This document shows positions 1 through 5,963 of a DNA stretch of 6,137 bases, one piece after another. The position numbers and the translations under genes were made by a program. How positions within the stretch are numbered: the first letter of the stretch is position 1; each line of letters starts with the position of its first letter. The stretch is from an uncultured Blautia sp. (GTDB lineage: Bacteria; Bacillota; Clostridia; Lachnospirales; Lachnospiraceae), in assembly GCA_934409175.1 (NCBI GenBank), contig CAKRVX010000106.1:1-6137 (forward strand), in the 5' to 3' direction. The notes under the pieces are model-generated. The model saw nothing but the letters and a program-made list of their open reading frames with translations, was not told the origin of the DNA and did no database searches.

Positions 1-64
1 GCCGATATTTAGTCTGACGCCTAAAGCGTCTGGAAGCACGCGACTTCAGTCGTGTGAGGATAAA
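1..64 (+). mobile_element. Right end of an IS200/IS605-type (TnpB) element, partial
   Basis: Seen: two consecutive small hairpins, GACGC-CTAAA-GCGTC (16-30) and CACGCGACT-tc-AGTCGTGTG (37-56, 9 pairs including one G.T), followed by GAGGAT. Known: right ends of IS605-family elements end with such an imperfect palindrome followed by GAGGAT-like sequence; this is also the 3' end of the omegaRNA scaffold that guides TnpB. Inferred: the window opens inside the last tens of bases of such an element, with its border near 60-66, where the reading frame becomes recognisable regulator protein. The transposase or tnpB gene would lie to the left and is not visible. The exact border cannot be fixed from one copy. 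Confidence 0.62.
37..56 (+). repeat. Subterminal hairpin of the IS605-type right end / omegaRNA 3' stem
   Basis: The arms 37-45 and 48-56 are complementary over 9 positions with one G.T pair; the likely loop is TTCA. In IS605-family elements such a hairpin is the single-strand structure recognised by the TnpA transposase and the last stem of the TnpB guide RNA. The GTG at 54-56, the only available start for the regulator frame here, lies inside this hairpin and has no ribosome site in front of it. Confidence 0.55.
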
Positions 65-947
65 GTTTTTAATTCACCTTCCGGAGAAATATCCACTGAT
101 AGATCTTTCTCAGATCATGTGCAGGAGGCTTGTTTTAGAAGAAAATGATCGAAACGCAGCAGAACAGTTGCTGTCATCTATTCTGGATGCAGAGCATTTG
201 AGCAGGGAGCGCGTGATGGCACAGGCCAGATATTTGAATATTAATCTTGAAGGAAGCTTCTGCGTAGCTGAAGTTGCTTTTGAAAATGCGAAGAACGACT
301 GGGAAAATGATGACTCCCTGACTTTGGGACAAAATATAAAGAGAATGATCAACACGGAGTTTTCTTTTTATACAAAAGAAGATATTCTGGTTTTGCCTCA
401 GGCAGGCTCGATTCTGATTCTTATTCCGGTATCACAGCTTGATGAGGGACATATACGGGATATTCTTATACGGATTGTTGAACGGGTACAGAGAGAGCAG
501 AGTGTACAGTTGTGTGTTGGCGTTGGAAACAGTGCTGCGTATCTGGATGAAGTAAAGCGCAGCAGAAATGAGGCTTCGGCTGCAATCAGGGCGGCAGCTG
601 TCGCAAATATGCAGGGACATGTTTTCTTTTATAAAGACCAGGGAATTTATACGTTGATCTCTCATGTGGACGACACCAGGGTATTGGATGAATACGTGGA
701 AGAACAGCTCGGAAAATTACTTAGGCATGATGAAATAAATGCAGGAAATCTGTGTGAAACACTGGAGAATTATCTTTCTCATAATTGTAATGCCAAAAAG
801 ACGGCGGAAGCTATGTTTATTCATAGAAATACTCTGAATTACAGAATGAAGAAGATTGGCGAGCTGCTGAATTGTGATTTTGAAGATATGGATAAATGCC
901 TGGCACTGAAACTGGCATTTTTAATTACTAAGTATCGCAATAGATAG
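54..947 (+). CDS. PucR/CdaR-family transcriptional regulator, N-terminally truncated (probable pseudogene)
   Basis: A C-terminal regulator fragment of 297 residues if read from the GTG at 54. Residues about 30-55 are the helical linker typical of the family. Residues about 65-200 form the degenerate GGDEF-like middle domain, with the hallmark VGVGNSAAYLDEVKRSRNEA stretch. Residues about 237-293 are the C-terminal PucR helix-turn-helix, with CNAKKTAEAMFIHRNTLNYRMKKI. Known: family members usually carry a further N-terminal sensory domain of 100-250 residues and often control catabolism of amino acids, purines or sugar acids. That sensory part is missing and the frame runs into the IS605-like end. 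No Shine-Dalgarno precedes the GTG, and the frame is closed by TGA at 15-17. It is probably not translated, or gives an unregulated DNA-binding fragment. Its position just before the GABA genes suggests it once controlled them (inference). Confidence 0.8.
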   Translation: MRIKFLIHLPEKYPLIDLSQIMCRRLVLEENDRNAAEQLLSSILDAEHLSRERVMAQARYLNINLEGSFCVAEVAFENAKNDWENDDSLTLGQNIKRMINTEFSFYTKEDILVLPQAGSILILIPVSQLDEGHIRDILIRIVERVQREQSVQLCVGVGNSAAYLDEVKRSRNEASAAIRAAAVANMQGHVFFYKDQGIYTLISHVDDTRVLDEYVEEQLGKLLRHDEINAGNLCETLENYLSHNCNAKKTAEAMFIHRNTLNYRMKKIGELLNCDFEDMDKCLALKLAFLITKYRNR

Positions 948-966
948 GTAATACAGTTAAGTGCTG

Positions 967-1006
967 TTTGTGCGCGATGCACAAAAAAGATGGTCAGCCG
1001 CGCACA
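967..1006. promoter_or_regulatory. Palindromic half-site array upstream of the gabT promoter (putative operator)
   Basis: Seen: TTTGTGC (967-973) and GCACAAA (979-985) form a perfect 7-bp inverted repeat with a 5-nt spacer. TGTGCGCG (969-976) also pairs perfectly with CGCGCACA (999-1006), which abuts the -35 hexamer. There are thus three copies of a TGTGCR/YGCACA half-site; the two same-strand copies are 23 bp apart. The palindrome has no T-tract, so it is unlikely to be a terminator. It is a natural candidate binding site for the adjacent PucR-type regulator, but no site specific to that family can be recognised. Confidence 0.42.
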
Positions 1007-1034
1007 TTGATTTCATCTGTGAAGGTGCTATAAT
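1007..1034 (+). promoter_or_regulatory. Sigma-A promoter with extended -10 for the gabT unit
   Basis: TTGATT (1007-1012) and a perfect TATAAT (1029-1034) are 16 bp apart. TG at 1026-1027 gives the extended -10 form TGCTATAAT. Transcription should begin near 1041, leaving a leader of about 105 nt before the gabT start. The promoter lies downstream of the regulator gene, so the terminator hairpin that follows is inside the gabT leader. Confidence 0.75.
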
Positions 1035-1067
1035 CAAGCTAAATAAAAATTAAATCAATCAAAATAC

Positions 1068-1112
1068 GACAAAGGCGTCAGATATTTACTTATCTGGCGC
1101 CTTTTTTTGTCG
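1068..1112 (+). terminator. Intrinsic terminator/attenuator in the gabT leader
   Basis: GGCGTCAGATA (1074-1084), a 6-nt loop (1085-1090) and TATCTGGCGCC (1091-1101) form an 11-bp stem with one G.U pair, followed by seven T (1102-1108). The stem can extend outward: CGACAAA (1068-1073 region) pairs with TTTGTCG ending at 1112. It lies about 30 nt after the predicted transcription start and 34 nt before gabT. This placement fits premature-termination control of gabT. Alternatively it simply ends transcription from the regulator. No clear competing antiterminator stem is visible in the short stretch ahead of it. Confidence 0.75.
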
Positions 1113-1145
1113 GATGAGGCAAAGAGATACAGGAGGAACAAACTT

Positions 1146-2519
1146 ATGACAACAGCAGAATTATCAAAAGCATTACCGGAGATCGTAACAGCACAGGTAC
1201 CAGGACCGAAATCAAAAGAACTTCTTGACAGGAGAGATGCAGCAATCCCCCAGGCACTTTGCGGTAAGACTTATCCAATCTGTATCAAACAGGGTGCAGG
1301 TGCAATGTTTGAGGACCTTGATGGAAATAAATTTCTTGATTGGGTCGGAGGTGTTGGTGTTCTGAATATCGGATATTCCAATCCGGAAGTAATTGAGGCA
1401 GTAAAGAAACAGGCAGAAAAATACTTTCACACTATCTTTAATGTTTATGTACATGATGGATATGTAACACTGGCAGAGAGATTAAACGAGATCATGCCAT
1501 GCAAGGGAGATGTAAAGAAAACTTATTTCGCAAACTCCGGTGCAGAGTGTGATGAAAATTCCATAAAAATTGCGAAAGCCTTCACAAAGAGAAGCGGAGT
1601 GATCTGTTTCACAGGTGCTTTCCACGGAAGAACAAATCTGACAATGGCACTGACAGCAAAGAAGGTATATGCAGTTGGTATGGGACCTTTCCCGGCAGGT
1701 ATTTTCCGTGCTCCATATCCATATGTATACAGAGCTCCCAAAGGATACACAGAGGCTGAGGCAATTCAGTACTATGTAGATGAGCTGAATAGAATCTTTG
1801 ATGAAGGTGCACTTGCAAGTGAGATCGCCTGCATGATCGTTGAACCATTCCAGGGTGAAGGCGGATTTATCCCGGCACCGATCGAGTGGGTAAAAGCAGT
1901 TCGTAAAATCTGTGATGATAACGGAATCCTGATGATTGCAGATGAAGTTCAGTGTGGCAACTGCAGAACCGGAAAATATTATGCATCAGAGTACTGGGCA
2001 GAAGCAGGAGCAGCACCAGATATCATTACAACAGCGAAATCTCTTGGAGCAGGTCTTCCAATTTCTGCAATTACAGCAAGATCTGAGATCATGGATGCAG
2101 CACCAGCGGGAACTATCGGCGGTACTTTCTGTGGTAACCCTGTTGCATGTGCTTCTGCGCTGGCTGTTATGGATATCATGAAACGTGATGACTATGCCGG
2201 AAAAGCAAGACATATCGGGGAGGTTGTTACCAAACGTTACAAAGAACTTCAGGAAAAATATCCGGTAGTCGGTGATGTCAGAGGTCTGGGTGCAATGATT
2301 GGTCTGGAACTTGTCAAAGATAAAGAGACAAAGGAGCCTGCTACAGAAATTGCAGGAAAACTCATTCAGAATGCGATCCAGAAAGGACTTCTCCTTGAAA
2401 GTTGTGGAACAGCAAGCAATGTTATCCGTTTCCTTGCTCCGCTAACCATGACAGATGAGCAGATGGAAAAAGGTCTGGAAATATTCGAGGAAGCGCTGAA
2501 AGAAGCAATCGAAGCATAA
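1146..2519 (+). CDS. gabT: Class III pyridoxal-phosphate aminotransferase, probable 4-aminobutyrate aminotransferase
   Basis: Expected reaction: GABA + 2-oxoglutarate to succinic semialdehyde + glutamate, in the cytoplasm. The 457-residue protein is close to the family's usual 420-460. Seen: NSGAE (N130-E134) for cofactor phosphate binding, FHGRT with H160 stacking on the cofactor ring, IADEVQ with D266 contacting the pyridine nitrogen, RTG shortly after, AKSLGAGLP with K298 as the Schiff-base lysine, then GGTFCGNPVACASALA. The ATG at 1146 is chosen because AGGAGG (1131-1136) sits 9 nt upstream; a longer reading from TTG 1107 would begin in the terminator T-tract. Sequence alone does not separate GABA from other omega-amino substrates such as ornithine or beta-alanine. 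The 4-hydroxybutyrate dehydrogenase two genes downstream is what favours GABA. Confidence 0.88.
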   Translation: MTTAELSKALPEIVTAQVPGPKSKELLDRRDAAIPQALCGKTYPICIKQGAGAMFEDLDGNKFLDWVGGVGVLNIGYSNPEVIEAVKKQAEKYFHTIFNVYVHDGYVTLAERLNEIMPCKGDVKKTYFANSGAECDENSIKIAKAFTKRSGVICFTGAFHGRTNLTMALTAKKVYAVGMGPFPAGIFRAPYPYVYRAPKGYTEAEAIQYYVDELNRIFDEGALASEIACMIVEPFQGEGGFIPAPIEWVKAVRKICDDNGILMIADEVQCGNCRTGKYYASEYWAEAGAAPDIITTAKSLGAGLPISAITARSEIMDAAPAGTIGGTFCGNPVACASALAVMDIMKRDDYAGKARHIGEVVTKRYKELQEKYPVVGDVRGLGAMIGLELVKDKETKEPATEIAGKLIQNAIQKGLLLESCGTASNVIRFLAPLTMTDEQMEKGLEIFEEALKEAIEA

Positions 2520-2541
2520 AATCAGATAGATATTTACAATA

Positions 2542-2600
2542 CAGGCAGGTCCTTGCTGAGTGCTTACTGCTTTTCATAATTGAAGCAGAGGACTTGCCTG
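2542..2600 (+). other. Structured intergenic RNA element between gabT and the permease remnant
   Basis: CAGGCAGGTCCT (2542-2553) pairs with AGGACTTGCCTG (2589-2600) over 12 positions with one G.U. An inner stem CTGCTT (2567-2572)/AAGCAG (2583-2588) stacks directly on it, leaving a 13-nt bulge (2554-2566) on the 5' side. No T-tract follows, so it is not a normal intrinsic terminator. It could be an mRNA stability or processing element that sets different levels for gabT and the downstream genes (inference). Confidence 0.45.
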
Positions 2601-2642
2601 ATTCAATAGTTGCAATAAAAGGGAAGACAAGGAGAAACGTTT

Positions 2643-3107
2643 ATGGAGCAGAAATCAAAGTTTGATAAAGTAATGGGCGCCTGGGATATACTTGTTATCG
2701 CATTTGGCGCAATGATCGGCTGGGGATGGGTCATTAACTCGGGAGACTGGATTACAACTGCTGGTTTTGCCGGATCGATTATTGCAATGCTGATCGGTGG
2801 ACTTATGGTCTTTTTTGTAGGACTTACATATGTGTTTATTTATGCACCTCAGAAAGATGAGATTGCAGCTGTTATGAAAAAGAAAGGCCTGAATGAGCGT
2901 AAGGCAGAGGAAGAATGGGAGAATGTAGAGAAGTCGCAGCATGCAAGACATGAATATATTACAGGTAAGAAGCGTGGTGATAGACATACCCGTGATATTC
3001 TGCTGAACAGTAGCCTGCTCGGATGGGATGCAACTGCTCAGTTCATCGAGGAACTGGTAGAACGCAGATTTGGACTGACAGAGGAAAAGTTAAAAAAGGA
3101 GGCTTAA
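2643..3107 (+). CDS. APC-family amino-acid permease remnant with internal deletion (154 aa)
   Basis: Residues about 10-30 (WDILVIAFGAMIGWGWVINS) match the first membrane segment of APC-superfamily permeases, where the GAMIGWG region is the substrate-binding unwound stretch. Residues about 39-67 form the second segment, ending FFVGLTY. In an intact permease this would continue with ten more segments. Instead, near residues 63-67, the sequence passes straight into IYAPQKDEI and a charged tail of about 85 residues, as expected after a last membrane segment. Family length is about 450-550. The frame is open throughout, so the remnant is an in-frame fusion of both ends, presumably unable to transport alone. 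Start: AAGGAG (2629-2634), 8 nt before the ATG. Its stop is 6 nt before the next gene, whose ribosome site lies in its last codons, which may explain why the frame is kept. It might instead be a real two-segment protein, which I consider less likely. Confidence 0.7.
   Translation: MEQKSKFDKVMGAWDILVIAFGAMIGWGWVINSGDWITTAGFAGSIIAMLIGGLMVFFVGLTYVFIYAPQKDEIAAVMKKKGLNERKAEEEWENVEKSQHARHEYITGKKRGDRHTRDILLNSSLLGWDATAQFIEELVERRFGLTEEKLKKEA
3096..3102 (+). promoter_or_regulatory. Ribosome binding site of 4hbD, inside the permease remnant
   Basis: AAGGAGG lies within the last codons of the permease remnant, 11 nt before the ATG at 3114; a weaker AAAGG (3106-3110) is closer. The arrangement suggests translational coupling: ribosomes finishing the remnant at 3107 would expose or reload at this site. 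An out-of-frame lesion in the remnant could therefore reduce dehydrogenase translation. Confidence 0.6.
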
Positions 3108-3113
3108 AGGTCC

Positions 3114-4235
3114 ATGAAGGGATTTACGATCAAAACTGAAATAGAAGAATATGATACTTTCGCACAGTATGCAGCGCAGGCTGACCTGGGACCGCAGGAT
3201 CTGGTCCTTTGCGGAGAACATACTTATGATAAATATGTAGCACCTCTTTCTCTGGGGGTGCAGACACTTTTTCGTGAAAAATACGGAAAAGGAGAACCTA
3301 CAGATGGAATGGTAGATGCAATTCTGGACGCACTGAGAGAAAAAGAATTTGACCGCATTATCGCTATCGGCGGTGGAACAGTGGTGGATATTGCAAAAGT
3401 TGTTGCAGTTGCAGGAAAAGAGGATAAAGTGGATGATCTTTATGATCACGTAGATAGTCTGAATAAAATGCATCCTCTTGTGATCATCCCTACAACCTGT
3501 GGAACAGGAAGTGAAGTTACAAATATTTCTGTAATCAACCGTGTAAGCAAAGGTGTGAAAATGGGACTGGCATCCGATGCAATGCTTGCAGATAAAGCAA
3601 TCATGATTACAAATATGCTGGATTCTCTTCCATACAAAATATTTGCAACTTCCTCTATTGATGCAATGATACATAGTGTAGAATCTTTTTTAAGTCCAAA
3701 TGGATGCAGCATTTCAAGAATTTTTTCCACAGAGGCGTTAAAGACAATCATTCAGTGTTGGAAGAAGGCAGTGGAAGCTGGTGGATGGGATGCATGGAAA
3801 AACTATGCGGCAGATTTCCTGAAAGCTTCTAACTGGGCAGGCCTTGGTTTTGGCTATGCGGGATGTGCCGCAGTTCATGCCTGTGCATATCCGCTTGGTT
3901 CCGTATATCATATTCCACATGGACAGTCAAATCAGCTTATGTTCAAGGATGTGATGGAGAAATACAAAGAGATTCAGCCAACAGGACGGATCAATGATCT
4001 GGAAGATATTATTGCCGGGTGTCTGGGTGTGACGCAAAATGATGCGCTGACAGCATTGTATGAACTGATGGATAAAGTGCTAAAAAAAGAGCCTCTTCGC
4101 AGTTTCGGAGTAAAAGAAAGTGATCTTCCTGTATTTGCCGGAGATGTGATCAGAACACAGCAGCGACTGTTAAAGAACAATTATGTGGAACTCTCAGAGG
4201 AGCAGGTGCTGGAGATTTATAAGGCAGCTTACTAA
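3114..4235 (+). CDS. 4hbD: NAD-dependent 4-hydroxybutyrate dehydrogenase (iron-containing alcohol dehydrogenase family)
   Basis: Expected reaction: succinic semialdehyde + NADH to 4-hydroxybutyrate, reversible, cytoplasmic. The 373 residues match the known enzyme's length (about 371), and the sequence resembles the C. kluyveri protein as I recall it over its whole length, including EKYGxGEPxD, RIIAIGGGTVVDIAK, IPTTCGTGSEVTN, NPNG/SPNG and QQRLLxNNY. Seen: GGGT (G86-T89) for nucleotide binding, PTTCGTGS (P126-S133), and all four expected metal ligands D183, H187, H255 and H269 in the patterns DAMIH and HACAYPLGSVYHIPHG. It shares a transcript with gabT, so the two would turn GABA into 4-hydroxybutyrate. 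No CoA transferase or 4-hydroxybutyryl-CoA dehydratase follows; transcription ends at the terminator after this gene, so further fermentation to butyrate would need genes elsewhere. Confidence 0.9.
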   Translation: MKGFTIKTEIEEYDTFAQYAAQADLGPQDLVLCGEHTYDKYVAPLSLGVQTLFREKYGKGEPTDGMVDAILDALREKEFDRIIAIGGGTVVDIAKVVAVAGKEDKVDDLYDHVDSLNKMHPLVIIPTTCGTGSEVTNISVINRVSKGVKMGLASDAMLADKAIMITNMLDSLPYKIFATSSIDAMIHSVESFLSPNGCSISRIFSTEALKTIIQCWKKAVEAGGWDAWKNYAADFLKASNWAGLGFGYAGCAAVHACAYPLGSVYHIPHGQSNQLMFKDVMEKYKEIQPTGRINDLEDIIAGCLGVTQNDALTALYELMDKVLKKEPLRSFGVKESDLPVFAGDVIRTQQRLLKNNYVELSEEQVLEIYKAAY

Positions 4236-4290
4236 ATGTTCAGATGCAGGATGGTTCAATTGTGAAAGTGATAAGAAATGTTTAGGAATT

Positions 4291-4335
4291 AAAAAAGTTT
4301 CCGGATTTTGTGAAAATAAATCCGGAAACTTTTTT
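4291..4335. terminator. Bidirectional intrinsic terminator between 4hbD and the symporter
   Basis: The arms 4291-4308 and 4318-4335 are perfectly complementary over 18 bp around a 9-nt loop. The core is GTTTCCGG/CCGGAAAC, flanked by six A on the left and six T on the right. It therefore gives a GC-containing stem plus T-run in both directions, serving 4hbD on + and the convergent symporter on -. The remaining bases between 4236 and 4290 show nothing else. Confidence 0.93.
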
Positions 4336-4359
4336 GCGTTGTCATATGTGAAATGGTTT

Positions 4360-5742
4360 TTATTTATCTATGATTTCAATAGGAGTGTCATCTTTTGCAT
4401 CCAGGTCATGTATATATTTTCTGGTTTCTTTTACGATTACGTTGGACAAAAGAAGTACAGCTACAAGGTTGGGAAGTGCCATCAGAGCATTCAGGATGTC
4501 TGCGACTGTCCAGACAAGATTCAGAGAAATGACCGGGGCAATAGCAGCCACAACAATATACAATACACGATAAGGAATCAGTCCCTTCTTTCCTGCAAAA
4601 TATTCGACACATCGTTCACCGTAGTAGGCCCATCCCAAAACTGTTGAGTAAGCAAAAGAAATAATTCCAACTACCAGGATTACAGGGCCCAGAACAGGGA
4701 TTTGCTGAAATGCAAGAGTGGTAAGTACGCCTCCGTCTGTAATATTTCCCATATCAATGGAAGGATTTTTCATAATGCTGGTCACAAGAACCAGCCCTGT
4801 TATCAGACATACGACAACTGTATCCCAGAAGGTTCCTGTACTGGAGACCAGAGCCTGACGTACCGGGTTTCTGGTCTGTGCAGCGGCAGCAGCGATAGGT
4901 GCAGAACCCATACCGGATTCATTTGAAAAGAGACCTCTGGCAATACCATATTGCATTGCCATCATGATACCACGACCTACCAGTCCACCTGCTGCAGCAC
5001 CAGGAGTAAACGCCATTTTGCAGATGGTTCTGACTGCAGGAATTATGAAATCGTAATTAATTCCGAGAATGATCAGGCATCCAAGTACATAAAAAAATGC
5101 CATAAAAGGAACCAGACGTTCACATACGTTTGCGATTGATCTGATACCGCCAAAGATAACAAGAGCAGTCAGTGCTGCAACTGCGATCCCGATAAAGGCA
5201 GGAGAAATATTCAGATTTTCGTAACAGACTGTGGCAATCGCATTTACCTGTGTGGCACATCCGATGCCAAAAGAAGCAAAGCCACCGAAGAATGCAAAAA
5301 GTAATGCGAGCCATTTCATATGTAATCCCCGTTCCAGTGCATACATAGCACCGCCCTGCATACGGCCGTCTTTGGTTTTGACGCGGTATTTAACGGCGAT
5401 AAGCGATTCGCTGTATTTCGTAGCGATTCCGAAAACACCTGTGAGCCAGCACCAGAGAACAGCTCCCGGACCACCCAGTGCAATAGCAGTTCCTACACCG
5501 ATGATGTTTCCGGTTCCGATGGTTGAGGCAAGTGCGGTGGTAAGAGCACCAAACTGACTGACTTCACCTTCGGCTTCCGTATCTTTTGCGACAGATAACC
5601 GGATTGCTGTACCGATCTTTCTTTGAATAACACCGGTACGGATTGTCATAAAGATATGCGTACCGAGAAGTAAAAGAATCATCCACCATCCCCATACGAG
5701 ACCATCCACTTTGTTTATGAAATTTGCAACAGTATTAATCAT
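4360..5742 (-). CDS. Sodium:alanine/glycine symporter, AGCS family
   Basis: An inner-membrane sodium-coupled importer of small neutral amino acids (alanine, glycine; some relatives carry glutamine). The 460 residues are typical for the family. Seen: N-terminal GLVWGWWMILLLLGTHIFMTI then RTG (R35-G37); GALTTALASTIGTGNIIGVG (65-84); the family signature region LGGPGAVLWCWLTGVFG (89-105) followed by TKYSES; and FSNESGMGSAPIAAAAA (from F272) with the conserved RNPVRQAL after it. Multiple hydrophobic segments run to a short charged tail. The ATG at 5742-5740 is preceded by AGGAGG with a 6-nt gap; a reading extended 29 codons upstream would start in the leader hairpin and is rejected. It is a single-gene unit with its own promoter, leader and terminator, convergent with the GABA genes. 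It is intact, so it could supply some amino-acid uptake, but there is no evidence that it carries GABA. Confidence 0.93.
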   Translation of the reverse strand: MINTVANFINKVDGLVWGWWMILLLLGTHIFMTIRTGVIQRKIGTAIRLSVAKDTEAEGEVSQFGALTTALASTIGTGNIIGVGTAIALGGPGAVLWCWLTGVFGIATKYSESLIAVKYRVKTKDGRMQGGAMYALERGLHMKWLALLFAFFGGFASFGIGCATQVNAIATVCYENLNISPAFIGIAVAALTALVIFGGIRSIANVCERLVPFMAFFYVLGCLIILGINYDFIIPAVRTICKMAFTPGAAAGGLVGRGIMMAMQYGIARGLFSNESGMGSAPIAAAAAQTRNPVRQALVSSTGTFWDTVVVCLITGLVLVTSIMKNPSIDMGNITDGGVLTTLAFQQIPVLGPVILVVGIISFAYSTVLGWAYYGERCVEYFAGKKGLIPYRVLYIVVAAIAPVISLNLVWTVADILNALMALPNLVAVLLLSNVIVKETRKYIHDLDAKDDTPIEIIDK

Positions 5743-5745
5743 AGG

Positions 5746-5754
5746 CTTCCTCCT
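5746..5754 (-). promoter_or_regulatory. Ribosome binding site deciding the symporter start
   Basis: On the - strand AAGGAGG lies about 6 nt before the ATG at 5742, an optimal match and spacing. It fixes the start and rules out the longer in-frame reading from 5829. Confidence 0.8.
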
Positions 5755-5811
5755 TTTTGAATTTATGTGAGTTTCAGGAAAAAAATACACCGTTGAGAAA
5801 ATATTGTATAG

Positions 5812-5858
5812 AAAAAGGCGTACACACACGATTTATCATGTAGTGTACGCCTTTGTAC
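5812..5858 (-). terminator. Intrinsic terminator/attenuator in the symporter leader
   Basis: Read on -, AAAGGCGTACAC (5854-5843) pairs perfectly over 12 bp with GTGTACGCCTTT (5825-5814) around a 17-nt loop, followed by a run of five T in total (5816-5812). It begins about 15 nt after the predicted transcription start and ends about 70 nt before the symporter ATG, so it must be passed by any transcript from the promoter at 5876-5904. The T-run is moderate, so partial termination is likely. Its 5' arm context, ACAAAGGCGT, is the same as in the gabT leader. Confidence 0.65.
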
Positions 5859-5875
5859 GGTATATTTATGATTTT

Positions 5876-5904
5876 ATTATACAGAAGAAAACGTAAAATT
5901 GCAA
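5876..5904 (-). promoter_or_regulatory. Sigma-A promoter of the symporter gene
   Basis: On the - strand TTGCAA (5904-5899) and a perfect TATAAT (5881-5876) are separated by 17 bp, the ideal spacing. Transcription would start near 5869, giving a leader of about 125 nt that contains the terminator hairpin. Confidence 0.78.
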
Positions 5905-5932
5905 TGAAAATAATGGTTGCTTTTGGCTGTTG

Positions 5933-5963
5933 ATGTACAGAAAAAACATAATATGTGCAGAAA
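5933..5963. repeat. Two 11-bp direct repeats 20 bp apart upstream of the symporter promoter
   Basis: ATGTACAGAAA (5933-5943) and ATGTGCAGAAA (5953-5963) differ at one base and are exactly 20 bp apart, about two helical turns. AATGGTT also occurs at 5912-5918 and 5962-5968, 50 bp apart. They lie 30-60 bp upstream of the -35 and could be regulator sites; chance in AT-rich DNA is possible. Confidence 0.3.

Noticed and set aside
967..985. Terminator for the regulator gene
   Set aside because: The palindrome is short and followed by A residues, not T; the T-tract terminator comes later at 1068-1112.
1041..1108. T-box or known riboswitch in the gabT leader
   Set aside because: Only about 30 nt precede the terminator and no T-box TGGNACCGCG-like sequence or metabolite aptamer core is present.
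1107..1145. N-terminal extension of gabT from a TTG at 1107
   Set aside because: The codon lies in the terminator T-tract and has no ribosome site; AGGAGG at 1131-1136 fits the ATG at 1146.
3090..3674. 194-codon cysteine/histidine-rich open frame on the - strand
   Set aside because: It lies antisense to 4hbD, has low-complexity composition typical of a shadow frame and has no ribosome site or recognisable domain.
4183..4647. 154-codon + strand open frame over the 4hbD end and symporter end
   Set aside because: It runs through the bidirectional terminator and antisense to the symporter; no homology is recognised.
5231..5557. 108-codon + strand open frame
   Set aside because: It is entirely antisense to the conserved AGCS core, so the open frame is explained by codon use on the other strand.
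5743..5829. 29-codon N-terminal extension of the symporter
   Set aside because: It would start inside the leader hairpin without a ribosome site, while a perfect AGGAGG precedes the ATG at 5742.
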